Below are positions 50,982 through 59,111 of a DNA stretch of 64,000 nt, one piece after another. The stretch spans positions 124,001 to 188,000 of the forward strand of contig NZ_JBJNRJ010000003.1 of NCBI RefSeq assembly GCF_046233715.1, written 5' to 3'. The translations under genes and the position numbers were made by a program. Under the pieces are notes generated by a model that saw only the letters and a list, made by a program, of their open reading frames with translations, searched no databases and had not been told where the DNA came from. Each line of letters starts with the position of its first letter. Position 1 is the stretch's first letter. This DNA is from Trujillonella humicola (GTDB lineage Bacteria > Actinomycetota > Actinomycetes > Mycobacteriales > Geodermatophilaceae).

Positions 50982-52205
50982 ATGGACGCCGCCCTGCCCC
51001 TCCTGCCCGCCCCGCCGGCCGCGCCGTTCGAGCTGCCCGCGCCGGCGCGCGAGGGCCTGGCGACGACGCCGTTCGGGCTCTACGTGCACGTGCCGTTCTG
51101 CGCCACCCGCTGCGGCTACTGCGACTTCAACACCTACACCTCCGACGAGCTCGGACCCGGGGCGAGCCGGGCCGACTACGCCGGCACGGTCGTCGCCGAG
51201 CTGCGCCGGGCGGCCGAGGTGCTCGGCCCCGACCGCCCGCAGGTGTCCACCGTCTTCGTCGGCGGCGGCACCCCCACGCTGCTGCCGGCCGGCGACCTGG
51301 TCGCCGTCCTCGCCGCGGTGCGGGAGCTGTTCCCGGTGGCCGCCGACGTGGAGGTGACCACGGAGGCCAACCCGGAGTCGGTGACCCCGGCGTCGCTGGC
51401 GACGCTGCGGGAGGGCGGGTTCACCCGGATCAGCCTGGGCATGCAGTCGGCCGCCGAGCACGTGCTCGCCGTGCTGGACCGCCGGCACACCCCGGGGCGC
51501 GCCGCGGAGGCAGCGCACGAGGCGCGCGCCGCGGGCTTCGAGCACGTGAACCTCGACCTCATCTACGGCACGCCCGGGGAGACCGACGCCGACTGGGCCG
51601 CCTCCCTCGACGTCGTGCTCGCCGCTCCGGTCGACCACGTCAGCGCCTACGCCCTCATCGTGGAGGAGGGCACCCGGCTCGCCCGGCGGATCGCCCGCGG
51701 CGAGCTGCCGATGCCCGACGACGACGTCCTCGCCGACCGCTACGTGCAGGCCGACGCAGCCCTCGGCCGGGCCGGCCTGGACTGGTACGAGGTCTCCAAC
51801 TGGGCGCGCGGTCCGCTCGCCCGCTGCAGGCACAACGAGCTCTACTGGGCAGGCGCCAACTGGTGGGGCGTCGGCCCGGGCGCCCACAGCCACGTCGGCG
51901 GGCTGCGCTGGTGGAACGTCAAGCACCCCGCCGCGCACGCCGCGCGGGTGGCGGCCGGGGAGAGCCCGGCGGCCGGCTCGGAGCTGCTCGACGACTCCGA
52001 TCGCGCGCTGGAGGCGGTGATGCTGGGTTTGCGGCTGCGCGACGGGCTGCCGCTGACCCGGTTGTCGCCCGCCGGCCGGCTGCGCGCCGCCGGCGCCGTG
52101 GCGCGCGGCCTGCTCGAGCCGGCCGCGCACGAGGCCGGGCGCGCGGTGCTCACCGACCGGGGCCGGCTGCTCGCCGACGCCGTCGTCCGCGACCTCGCCG
52201 ACTGA
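50982..52205 (+). CDS. hemW: Radical SAM haem chaperone HemW
   Basis: 407 residues. Transfers haem to respiratory enzymes; long annotated as oxygen-independent coproporphyrinogen oxidase. The cluster motif CATRCGYCDFNTY gives the C-x3-C-x2-C pattern (about residues 40-47); the fourth Cys of true HemN is absent. VGGGTPTLL, VTTEANPESV and GMQSAAEHVL follow. ATG start at 50982 (a GTG two codons upstream is possible). In mycobacteria hemW also lies near hrcA-dnaJ2. Confidence 0.94.
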   Translation: MDAALPLLPAPPAAPFELPAPAREGLATTPFGLYVHVPFCATRCGYCDFNTYTSDELGPGASRADYAGTVVAELRRAAEVLGPDRPQVSTVFVGGGTPTLLPAGDLVAVLAAVRELFPVAADVEVTTEANPESVTPASLATLREGGFTRISLGMQSAAEHVLAVLDRRHTPGRAAEAAHEARAAGFEHVNLDLIYGTPGETDADWAASLDVVLAAPVDHVSAYALIVEEGTRLARRIARGELPMPDDDVLADRYVQADAALGRAGLDWYEVSNWARGPLARCRHNELYWAGANWWGVGPGAHSHVGGLRWWNVKHPAAHAARVAAGESPAAGSELLDDSDRALEAVMLGLRLRDGLPLTRLSPAGRLRAAGAVARGLLEPAAHEAGRAVLTDRGRLLADAVVRDLAD

Positions 52206-52326
52206 CCGCGGCGCCGCTGCGCGCCGTCCACCGGTCCCGGCGGTCACTACCGTCCGGCCTCCGGACGCGACGAGGCGTTCCGGCGGGGCGCGCGCCCCGC
52301 CCACCGGCAGGTCGGAGGACCAGACG

Positions 52327-53163
52327 ATGGCAGGACGGGTCGAGGGCAAGGTCGCCTTCATCACGGGCGCGGCGCACGGCCAGGGGCGCAGCCACGCGCG
52401 GCGGCTCGCGCAGGAGGGCGCGGACATCATCGCCGTGGACCTGTGCCAGGACTACGACACGGTCGGCTACCCCATGGGCACCGAGGCGGAGCTGGACCAG
52501 ACGGTCAAGGACGTCGAGGCCCTCGACCGGCGCGCCGTCAAGGTGATCGCCGACGTGCGCGACCCGAACGCGATGAAGGCCGCGTTCGAGACGGGCATCG
52601 CCGAGCTGGGCAAGGTCGACGTCATCTGCGCCAACGCGGGCATCGCGTCCTACGACCCGGAGCAGACCCGCCAGCACTACATCGACGTCCTCAACGTCAA
52701 CCTGGTCGGCGTCGTCAACACGGTGCTGGCCGGGCTGCCGCACCTGCCCCGCGGCGGCTCGGTCATCGTGACCGGCTCGCTGGCCGCCCTCCTCAAGGGT
52801 GGCATCGGTGAGAGCGGCAGCGCCTACACGCTGGCGAAGCGCTCGCTCGTCCCGTTCGTCCAGGCCACCGCCGCCGCCGTGGCCAAGGAGATGATCCGGG
52901 TCAACGGCGTTCACCCGACCAACTGCAACACGAACCTGCTGATGAACGACGGGCTCTACAAGCTCTTCCGGCCCGACCTGGAGAACCCGACGCAGGAGGA
53001 CGCCATCCCGGCCTTCCACACCCTGCAGCAGATGCCGGTGCCCTACGTCGAGCCCGAGGACATCAGCGAGGTCGTCCTCTTCCTCGCCTCCGACGCCTCC
53101 CGGTACGTCACCGGCCAGTTCATCAACTGCGACGCCGGGGGCCACCTCAAGACGCTGGACTGA
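52327..53163 (+). CDS. Mycofactocin-coupled SDR family oxidoreductase
   Basis: 278 residues. The N-terminus GRVEGKVAFITGAAHGQGRSH and VDLC are hallmarks of the mycofactocin-coupled short-chain dehydrogenases (TIGR03971), which hold NAD tightly and pass electrons to mycofactocin. The catalytic residues are Ser in VTGSLAAL and Tyr/Lys in YTLAK (about 167-171). The family insertion after the second strand is present (residues about 40-60). No mycofactocin synthesis genes are in the window. GGAGG precedes the ATG. Confidence 0.92.
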   Translation: MAGRVEGKVAFITGAAHGQGRSHARRLAQEGADIIAVDLCQDYDTVGYPMGTEAELDQTVKDVEALDRRAVKVIADVRDPNAMKAAFETGIAELGKVDVICANAGIASYDPEQTRQHYIDVLNVNLVGVVNTVLAGLPHLPRGGSVIVTGSLAALLKGGIGESGSAYTLAKRSLVPFVQATAAAVAKEMIRVNGVHPTNCNTNLLMNDGLYKLFRPDLENPTQEDAIPAFHTLQQMPVPYVEPEDISEVVLFLASDASRYVTGQFINCDAGGHLKTLD

Positions 53164-53169
53164 CCCCGA

Positions 53170-53203
53170 CCGGTCTCCCCTGACGGATGTCAGGGGAGAC
53201 CGG
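53170..53203 (+). terminator. Hairpin after the SDR gene
   Basis: Perfect 15-nt arms (53170-53184, 53189-53203), CCGGTCTCCCCTGAC and complement, GGAT loop, 6 nt after the stop. Confidence 0.75.
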
Positions 53204-53272
53204 CGACGTCCCGCACTACCGCCCGCCGGGCGGGGCGCCGCACGCTCGGGGGCGTGTCCGTCCGCGTCCCGC

Positions 53273-53278
53273 TAGCGT
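53273..53278 (+). promoter_or_regulatory. -10 box of the histidine kinase gene (leaderless)
   Basis: TAGCGT 8 nt before the ATG at 53287. Confidence 0.45.
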
Positions 53279-53286
53279 CGCCGTCC

Positions 53287-54384
53287 ATGGACCGCCGGCG
53301 CGACCTGCGGCGCCTGGGCTGGGCGCTGCCGTGGCTGCTGTTCCAGTTCTTCCCCCTGGCCGACCTGGTCACCACGCCCCGGGCCGGGTGGGTACGCGCG
53401 GTCGCCGCGGCCGGCCTGGTGGCCTTCACCGCCTGCTACCTCGTCGTCTTCGGCCGGTTCTTCGACCGCCGCCCGGTCCCGTGGCGCCACCTCGTGGCCG
53501 TCGCCGTCCTCGGCGTGGCCCTGGCCGTGTGGCTCGGCCCGTCGTGGGCCGGCCTGATGATCTACGTGTCCGCCGCGTCGGCCGGGGCGCTGCCGCAGCG
53601 GTGGGTGTGGCCGGCCGTGCTCGCCTGCGCCGGGGTCAGCGCCGCCGTCCTCGGCGCGGCGGGAGAGCTGGACTCGCTGTTCGTCCTCCCGGTGATGTGC
53701 CTGCTCGCCGCGTTCGCGCTGCAGGGCACCCGCACGCTGGTCTCGCTGAACGCCGAGCTGTCCGAGGCGCGGGAGGAGCTCGCGCGCAACGCCGTCGCCG
53801 AGGAGCGGCTGCGCTTCGCCCGTGACCTGCACGACCTGCTCGGCCACAGCCTGTCGCTCATCGCGCTCAAGAGCGAGCTGGCCGGGCGGCTGAGCGAGCG
53901 CGACCCGGCGCGCGCCCGCGCGGAGATGGCCGACGTCGAGGCGACCGCCCGGCGGGCACTGGCCGACGTGCGCGACGCGGTCGGCGGCTACCGGCAGGTC
54001 AGCTGCGCCGGCGCGCTGGCCGAGGCCCGCGCCGCGCTCTCGGCCGCCGGCATCACGCTGTCGGCGCCGCCGTCCCTCCCGGTCCTGCCCGGTCCGGTGG
54101 ACGCCGTGCTCGGCTGGGTCGTGCGCGAGGCCACCACCAACGTGCTCCGGCACAGCGGCGCCCGCTCGGTCACCGTCACCGTCGAGGAGGGGGACGACGT
54201 CGCGACGCTGGCCGTGACCGACGACGGCCGCGGCGCCGACGGCCCGGCGGGGACGGGCCTGTCCGGTCTGGAGGAGCGGCTGGCCGCGCTCGGCGGGCGG
54301 CTGGAGGCCGGTCCCGGCCCGGACGGCCGCGGGTTCCGGCTGGCGGCCCGCGTGCCGGCCGGCGCGGTCCTGGCCCCGCGGTGA
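53287..54384 (+). CDS. DesK-type sensor histidine kinase
   Basis: 365 residues. Four to five membrane spans in the first 140 residues, a short coiled coil (LSEAREELARNAVAEER), then HisKA_3 with the phospho-acceptor His in RDLHDLLGHSLSL (near 182), and an HATPase_c domain (REATTNVLRHSGA, DDGRGADG). Preferred ATG at 53287; an upstream GTG at 53254 would lie before the -10 box. It overlaps its response regulator by GTGA. In this family the pair usually controls an ABC transporter, but none is next to it. Confidence 0.92.
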   Translation: MDRRRDLRRLGWALPWLLFQFFPLADLVTTPRAGWVRAVAAAGLVAFTACYLVVFGRFFDRRPVPWRHLVAVAVLGVALAVWLGPSWAGLMIYVSAASAGALPQRWVWPAVLACAGVSAAVLGAAGELDSLFVLPVMCLLAAFALQGTRTLVSLNAELSEAREELARNAVAEERLRFARDLHDLLGHSLSLIALKSELAGRLSERDPARARAEMADVEATARRALADVRDAVGGYRQVSCAGALAEARAALSAAGITLSAPPSLPVLPGPVDAVLGWVVREATTNVLRHSGARSVTVTVEEGDDVATLAVTDDGRGADGPAGTGLSGLEERLAALGGRLEAGPGPDGRGFRLAARVPAGAVLAPR

Positions 54385-55013
54385 CGGACCCCGGGAAGGC
54401 CGGTGCCGTGATCCGGGTGCTCATCGCCGAGGACCAGTCGATGGTCCGCGGCGCGCTGCGGGCGCTGCTCGAGCTCGAGGACGACATCCGCGTCGTGGCC
54501 GAGGTCGGCCGCGGGGACGAGGTGGTGCCCGCCGCGCGCGAGCACGCCCCGGACGTCGCGCTGCTCGACATCGAGATGCCCGGCTGCGACGGGATCGAGG
54601 CCGCCCGGCTGCTGGCCGCCGAGGTGCCCGGCACCCGCGCCGTCGTCCTCACCACCTTCGGCCGGCCCGGCTTCCTGCGGCGGGCCATGGAGGTCGGGGC
54701 CGCCGGGTTCCTGGTGAAGGACGCCCCGGTCGCCGAGCTCGCCCGGTCCATCCGCGCGGTCGTGGCGGGCGAGCGGGTCATCGACCGCGACCTCGCCGCC
54801 GCCGCGCTGGCGCTCGGGGCCACCCCGCTGTCGCCCCGCGAGGCCGACGTCCTGCGCGAGGCGGCGGGCGGCGCGACGGTCGCCGAGATCGCCCGCCGGC
54901 TGTTCCTCTCCGAGGGGACCGTGCGCAACTACCTGTCCTCGGCGATCGGCAAGACCGGGGCGCGGACCCGGGTGGAGGCCGCGCGCGCCGCCGAGGAGCG
55001 CGGCTGGCTGTAG
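54381..55013 (+). CDS. NarL/LuxR-type response regulator
   Basis: 210 residues. Receiver domain with the acidic pocket AEDQSM, phospho-Asp in LLDIEMPG (about 63), VVLTTFG and VKDA (Lys). C-terminal LuxR helix-turn-helix: LSPREADVLREAAGGATVAEIARRLFLSEGTVRNYLSSAIGK. Partner of the DesK-type kinase with which it overlaps. Ends in TAG, followed after 7 nt by a convergent gene's stop. Confidence 0.94.
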   Translation: MTDPGKAGAVIRVLIAEDQSMVRGALRALLELEDDIRVVAEVGRGDEVVPAAREHAPDVALLDIEMPGCDGIEAARLLAAEVPGTRAVVLTTFGRPGFLRRAMEVGAAGFLVKDAPVAELARSIRAVVAGERVIDRDLAAAALALGATPLSPREADVLREAAGGATVAEIARRLFLSEGTVRNYLSSAIGKTGARTRVEAARAAEERGWL

Positions 55014-55020
55014 GGGGCCC

Positions 55021-55326
55021 TCAGCGGGCCGGCTCGGCCGGCATGAGGGCGTCGAGGTCGAGCACCCGCACGTGGATGACCGTGCGCTGCTGCAGCGCCG
55101 CCCGCAACGCACGGTGCAGCCCGTCCTCCAGGTACATCTCGCCGTGCCACAGGACGGCGTGCGGGAAGAGGTCGCCGTAGAAGGTCGAGTCGTCGGCGAG
55201 CAGCGCGTCGAGGGCCAGCTCGCGCTTGGTCGTGACGAGGGTGTCCAGCCGGATCTGCCGGGGCGGGATCATCGCCCAGTCCTTGGTCGACATGCCGTGC
55301 TCGGGATAGGGACGGCCCTCGCGCAC
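55021..55326 (-). CDS. Conserved actinobacterial protein, ParB/sulfiredoxin-like fold suspected
   Basis: 101 residues from the GTG at 55326; an ATG at 55293 is the alternative. STKDWAMIPPRQIRLDTLVTT, FYGDLFPHAVLWHGEMYLEDGLHRALRA: the pattern EDG-x-HR resembles ParB/Srx-like domains. The protein family is widespread near hrcA or hemW in actinobacteria, as I recall, but function is unknown to me. No toxin partner is beside it. Confidence 0.72.
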   Translation of the reverse strand: MREGRPYPEHGMSTKDWAMIPPRQIRLDTLVTTKRELALDALLADDSTFYGDLFPHAVLWHGEMYLEDGLHRALRAALQQRTVIHVRVLDLDALMPAEPAR

Positions 55327-55376
55327 CGCTTTGAAGATCAGGGAACCGACCTCCGTCCAGCGAGCTCTTCGTCCGG

Positions 55377-55425
55377 CCCCGTCCCGAGGCTCGCGCCGAG
55401 CGTGCGAGGCGTGAGGAGGACGGGG
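55377..55425. repeat. Palindrome family 2, copy D
   Basis: Outer 8-nt arms CCCCGTCC/GGACGGGG, imperfect inner stem. Read on the minus strand it shares GGACCCCGTCCTCCTC and GGCGCGAG with copy C at 43807-43851. It lies in the 335-bp gap between the conserved minus-strand gene and hrcA, which otherwise holds no gene. Confidence 0.6.
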
Positions 55426-55540
55426 TCCTTCGATCGACCACCGGTCAGCCTATCGGCCGCTCCGGCGCGACGCCCCGGCCGGGCGGGCGGTCGACAGGTC
55501 CGCCGCCCGCGAGCCGCGCGACGGGGTGGACCGGCGGTCG

Positions 55541-55546
55541 TATGCT
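55541..55546 (+). promoter_or_regulatory. hrcA -10 box
   Basis: TATGCT directly upstream of the CIRCE-like operator, which would overlap the transcription start. Confidence 0.5.
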
Positions 55547-55549
55547 GGG

Positions 55550-55576
55550 CTGGCACTCCGTCCGTGCGAGTGCCAG
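55550..55576. promoter_or_regulatory. CIRCE-like HrcA operator
   Basis: CTGGCACTC-N9-GAGTGCCAG, against the CIRCE consensus TTAGCACTC-N9-GAGTGCTAA. The inner GCACTC/GAGTGC is intact and the outer bases are changed symmetrically. The palindrome extends to 12-nt arms (GGGCTGGCACTC). It lies 86 nt upstream of the hrcA GTG. HrcA would repress its own operon. Confidence 0.85.
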
Positions 55577-55661
55577 CCCCTGCCGACGGTGCGACGGAGC
55601 GGTGCGGCGCGGCACTGCGGCCCTCTCGCACGGCAGTCGACCGGTACGGGGAGGTGTCACC

Positions 55662-56684
55662 GTGGCGCACGACGAACGGCGCCTGCAGGTCCTGCGGGCG
55701 ATCGTCCAGGACTACGTCTCCACCAACGACCCGGTGGGCAGCAAGGCCCTCGCCGAGCGGCACGACCTCGGCGTCTCGCCGGCGACCATCCGCAACGACA
55801 TGGCGGTGCTCGAGGAGCAGGGCTACATCGCCCAGCCGCACACCAGCGCCGGGCGGGTGCCGACCGACAAGGGGTACCGGCTCTTCGTCGACCGGCTCTC
55901 GGCCGTCAAGCCGCTGTCGGCCGCCGAGCGCAAGGCGATCGAGCGGTTCCTCGACGGTGCCGTCGACCTGCACGACGTGCTGGGCCGCACGGTCCGCCTG
56001 CTCGCGCAGCTGACCCGCCAGGTCGCCGTCGTCCAGTACCCGACCCTGTCGCGCAGCGCCGTCCGCCACCTGGAGGTCGTCCAGGTGGCCGGCTCCCGGC
56101 TGCTGCTCGTCCTGATCACCGACACCGGCCGGGTCGAGCAGCGGGTCGTCGAGTGCCCGGTCGACATCGACCACGACACCGTCGCCGAGCTGCGCTCGCT
56201 CCTGGGCGGCGCCTTCACCGGCGCCCGGCTCACCGACGCCGGGAGCAAGGTGCCCGACCTGGTCGAGTCCGCTCCGCCGCACCTGCGCCCGCTGGTCGCC
56301 GCGCTCAGCGCCACGCTGGTCGAGACGCTGGTCGAGCCGGGGGAGGACCGCCTCGTCGTCGGGGGGACGGCGAACCTGACCCGCACCGCGCTGGACCTGC
56401 CCGGCACGGTGCGGCCGATCCTCGAGGCGCTGGAGGAGCAGGTCGTCGTCCTCAAGCTGATCAGCGAGGTCGACACCGGCGGCGCGGTCGTCGTCCGGAT
56501 CGGCGAGGAGAACGCGCACGAGGGCCTGACGGGTGCCTCCGTCGTCTCCGTCGGGTACGGCTCGGCGGACCGGGCCCTCGGGGGCCTGGGCATCGTCGGC
56601 CCGACCCGGATGGACTACCCAACGAACATGGCCGCGGTCCGTGCCGTGGCCCGCTACGTCGGCCAGCTGCTGGCCGAGAGCTGA
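55662..56684 (+). CDS. hrcA: Heat-inducible transcription repressor HrcA
   Basis: 340 residues. N-terminal winged helix (RRLQVLRAIVQDYVSTNDPVGSKAL, SPATIRNDMAVLEEQGYI, TSAGRVPTDKGYR) and a GAF-like C-terminal domain ending VGPTRMDYPTNMAAVRAVARYV. Binds CIRCE operators when folded with GroEL help. The CIRCE-like site at 55550 makes it autoregulated. GTG start after GGGAGG. Followed 15 nt later by dnaJ, the usual pair. Confidence 0.96.
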   Translation: MAHDERRLQVLRAIVQDYVSTNDPVGSKALAERHDLGVSPATIRNDMAVLEEQGYIAQPHTSAGRVPTDKGYRLFVDRLSAVKPLSAAERKAIERFLDGAVDLHDVLGRTVRLLAQLTRQVAVVQYPTLSRSAVRHLEVVQVAGSRLLLVLITDTGRVEQRVVECPVDIDHDTVAELRSLLGGAFTGARLTDAGSKVPDLVESAPPHLRPLVAALSATLVETLVEPGEDRLVVGGTANLTRTALDLPGTVRPILEALEEQVVVLKLISEVDTGGAVVVRIGEENAHEGLTGASVVSVGYGSADRALGGLGIVGPTRMDYPTNMAAVRAVARYVGQLLAES

Positions 56685-56699
56685 GGCTGAGACCTTCCC

Positions 56700-57830
56700 A
56701 TGGCAACCGACTACTACGGCGTCCTCGGCCTGGCCCGCGGCGCCTCCGACAGCGACATCAAGAAGGCCTACCGCCGGCTCGCGCGCGACCTCCACCCGGA
56801 CGTCAACCCCGACCCGGGCGCCAAGGAGCGCTTCCAGGAGGTCAGCCGCGCGTACCAGGCGCTGACCGACCCGGAGAAGCGCCGCATCGTCGACCTCGGC
56901 GGCGACCCGTTCGACACCAACGGGGGCGGGGGCGGCAGCCCGTTCGGGGGCGCCGGCTTCGGCGGGCTGGGCGACATCATGGACGCCTTCTTCGGCGGCG
57001 GGATGGGCGCGCGCGGACCGCGCAGCCGCACCCGCGCCGGCGGGGACGCGCTGATCCGCCTGGACCTCGAACTGGACCAGACGGTCTTCGGCACGACCGA
57101 GGACATCACCGTCGACACCGCCGTCCTCTGCGACACCTGCGCGGGTGCGGGCACCGCGCCGGGCACCCACCCGACCACCTGCACCACGTGCTCGGGCCGG
57201 GGCGAGGTGCAGAGCGTGCAGCGTTCCTTCCTCGGCCAGGTCGTCTCCAGCCGGGTGTGCCCCACCTGCGAGGGGACCGGCCAGGTCATCCCCGAGCCGT
57301 GCATGAAGTGCGGCGGCGACGGGCGGGTGCGGGCGCGGCGCAACATCACCGTCAAGGTGCCCGCGGGCGTCGAGGACGGCATGCGGATCCGGCTGACCGG
57401 CCACGGCGAGGTCGGCCCCGGCGGCGGCCCGGCCGGCGACCTGTACGTCGAGATCTCCGAGCGGCCGCACCCGGTGTTCACCCGCGACGGCGAGGACCTG
57501 CACTGCCGCGTCACGCTGCCGATGACCGCCGCCGCGCTGGGCACGACGCTGTCGCTGACCACGCTGGACGGCGAGGAGGACGTCGACATCCGGCCGGGCA
57601 CGCAGTCCGGCACGGTGCTCACCCTCCGCGGCCGCGGCGCACCGCGGCTGCGGGCCACCGGCCGCGGGAACCTGATGGTGCACGTCGAGGTCGAGACGCC
57701 GACCCGGCTGGACGCCGAGCAGGAGAAGCTGCTGCGGGAGCTCGCCGTGCTGCGCGGGGAGGACCGGCCCGGAGCTGCCCCGGAAGGGCAGGGCGGGCTG
57801 TTCTCCCGGCTGCGCGACGTGCTGAAGTGA
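56700..57830 (+). CDS. dnaJ: Chaperone DnaJ
   Basis: 376 residues. J-domain with HPD in DLHPDVNPD, a Gly/Phe-rich linker (GGGGGSPFGGAGFGGLGD), a zinc region with four CxxCxGxG units (CDTCAGAG, CTTCSGRG, CPTCEGTG, CMKCGGDG; about residues 143-206) and the C-terminal substrate domains. All eight Cys are intact. As the copy beside hrcA, it is the DnaJ2-type paralogue. It probably shares the CIRCE-controlled promoter. Confidence 0.96.
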   Translation: MATDYYGVLGLARGASDSDIKKAYRRLARDLHPDVNPDPGAKERFQEVSRAYQALTDPEKRRIVDLGGDPFDTNGGGGGSPFGGAGFGGLGDIMDAFFGGGMGARGPRSRTRAGGDALIRLDLELDQTVFGTTEDITVDTAVLCDTCAGAGTAPGTHPTTCTTCSGRGEVQSVQRSFLGQVVSSRVCPTCEGTGQVIPEPCMKCGGDGRVRARRNITVKVPAGVEDGMRIRLTGHGEVGPGGGPAGDLYVEISERPHPVFTRDGEDLHCRVTLPMTAAALGTTLSLTTLDGEEDVDIRPGTQSGTVLTLRGRGAPRLRATGRGNLMVHVEVETPTRLDAEQEKLLRELAVLRGEDRPGAAPEGQGGLFSRLRDVLK

Positions 57831-57834
57831 GGGC

Positions 57835-58596
57835 ATGAGCACCACCGGAACGGGCCTGCCCGAGCTCGACGGCGCCCCGCTCTTCCTGCTGGAGGAGCTG
57901 CCGCCCGGCGACGAGGTGCTCGTCGCCGGGCCGGAGGGCCGGCACGCGGTGGACGTGCTCCGGCTCGCGCCGGGGGAGCGGGTGCGGGTCGGCGACGGCC
58001 GGGGCGCGGTCGCCGAGGGGGAGGTCGCCGCCGCCGGTCCCGAGGGACTGCGCGTGCGCGTGGACACCCGGCTGGAGGTGCCGCAGGCGCAGCCCCGGCT
58101 GGTGCTGGTGCAGGCCCTGCCCAAGGGCGACCGCGGTCCGCTGGCCGTGGAGCTCGCCACCGAGCTCGGCGTGGACCGCATCGTGCCGTGGTCGGCGTCC
58201 CGGTGCGTCACCCGCTGGCGGGAGGACCGGGCCGCGAAGGGGGTCGCGCGGTGGCGGGCGGTGGCCCACGCGGCGAGCAAGCAGTCGCGGCGGCCGCGGC
58301 TGCCCGAGGTCGCCGAGCTGGCCAGCACCCGGGAGGTCTGCGGCGAGCTCGCCGAGGTCGACCTCGCCATCGTGCTGCACGAGCAGGCGCGGGCCCGGAT
58401 CAGCGGCCTCGACGTGCCCGCGGAGGGCACGGTCGCCGTCGTCGTCGGGCCCGAGGGCGGGCTCACCGACGGCGAGGTGCTGGCCTTCCGGGCGGCCGGC
58501 GCGGAGCCGGTGCGGCTGGGGCCCGAGGTGCTGCGCACCTCGACGGCCGGCGCCGCCGCCCTGGCCGCGCTGTCGAGCAGGACGCGCTGGGGCTGA
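57835..58596 (+). CDS. rsmE: 16S rRNA (uracil-1498-N3)-methyltransferase
   Basis: 253 residues. PUA-like N-terminus (GPEGRHAVDVLRLAPGERVRVGDG) and a SPOUT knot: VQALPKGDRGPLAVELATELGVDRIVPW, VVVGPEGGLTDGEV and LGPEVLRTSTAGAAALA. Uses S-adenosylmethionine to methylate U1498. The ATG is 4 nt after the dnaJ stop; operon hrcA-dnaJ-rsmE. Confidence 0.95.
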   Translation: MSTTGTGLPELDGAPLFLLEELPPGDEVLVAGPEGRHAVDVLRLAPGERVRVGDGRGAVAEGEVAAAGPEGLRVRVDTRLEVPQAQPRLVLVQALPKGDRGPLAVELATELGVDRIVPWSASRCVTRWREDRAAKGVARWRAVAHAASKQSRRPRLPEVAELASTREVCGELAEVDLAIVLHEQARARISGLDVPAEGTVAVVVGPEGGLTDGEVLAFRAAGAEPVRLGPEVLRTSTAGAAALAALSSRTRWG

Positions 58597-58623
58597 GCCC
58601 GCCGACCGGCCGCGCCGCCGCAC

Positions 58624-58629
58624 TAGGGT
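58624..58629 (+). promoter_or_regulatory. -10 box of the HIT gene (leaderless)
   Basis: TAGGGT 8 nt before the GTG at 58638. Confidence 0.4.
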
Positions 58630-58637
58630 CTCCGGAT

Positions 58638-58997
58638 GTGAGCGACTGCCTGTTCTGCCGCATGGTCGCCGGCGAGATCCCGGCCGACGTCGTCTCCGAG
58701 ACCGAGCGCACGCTCGCCTTCCGCGACATCAACCCGCAGGCCCCGACGCACGTGCTGGTGATCCCCAAGGACCACCACCGCAACCTCGGTGCGCTGGCCG
58801 CCGCCGACCCCGACCTGCTCGGCGCGGTGGTGCGCACCGCCGCCGACGTGGCCCGGCAGGAGGGGCTGGTCACCGGCGACGGCGTCGAGCCGGGCTACCG
58901 CGTGGTCACCAACACCGGCCCGCAGGCCGGGCAGTCGGTCGACCACCTGCACCTGCACGTGCTCGGCGGCCGCTCCCTGGGCTGGCCGCCCGGCTGA
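58638..58997 (+). CDS. HIT family nucleotide hydrolase (HinT-like)
   Basis: 119 residues. CLFCRMVAGEIPADVV with a zinc-type Cys pair, FRDINPQAPTHVLVIPKDH and the histidine triad QSVDHLHLHVLGG (H-x-H-x-H). Hydrolyses purine nucleoside phosphoramidates. GTG start; an ATG two bases earlier in another frame runs straight into TGA. Downstream, 58998-59111 shows nothing besides short GC palindromes. Confidence 0.95.
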   Translation: MSDCLFCRMVAGEIPADVVSETERTLAFRDINPQAPTHVLVIPKDHHRNLGALAAADPDLLGAVVRTAADVARQEGLVTGDGVEPGYRVVTNTGPQAGQSVDHLHLHVLGGRSLGWPPG

Positions 58998-59111
58998 CGC
59001 GCCGCCGCCGGTGACCGGTGCCGCGTCGCGGTCCTGGGTGCCGCGCTGCAGCACGGCACCGGGCACCACACCGCGGCAGCGGCCGGGCGACCCGCCTGCC
59101 AGGGTGGGGGC

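Noticed and set aside
50982..52205. Coproporphyrinogen III dehydrogenase HemN
   Set aside because: It lacks the additional Cys and N-terminal extension of true HemN; HemW is the better name.
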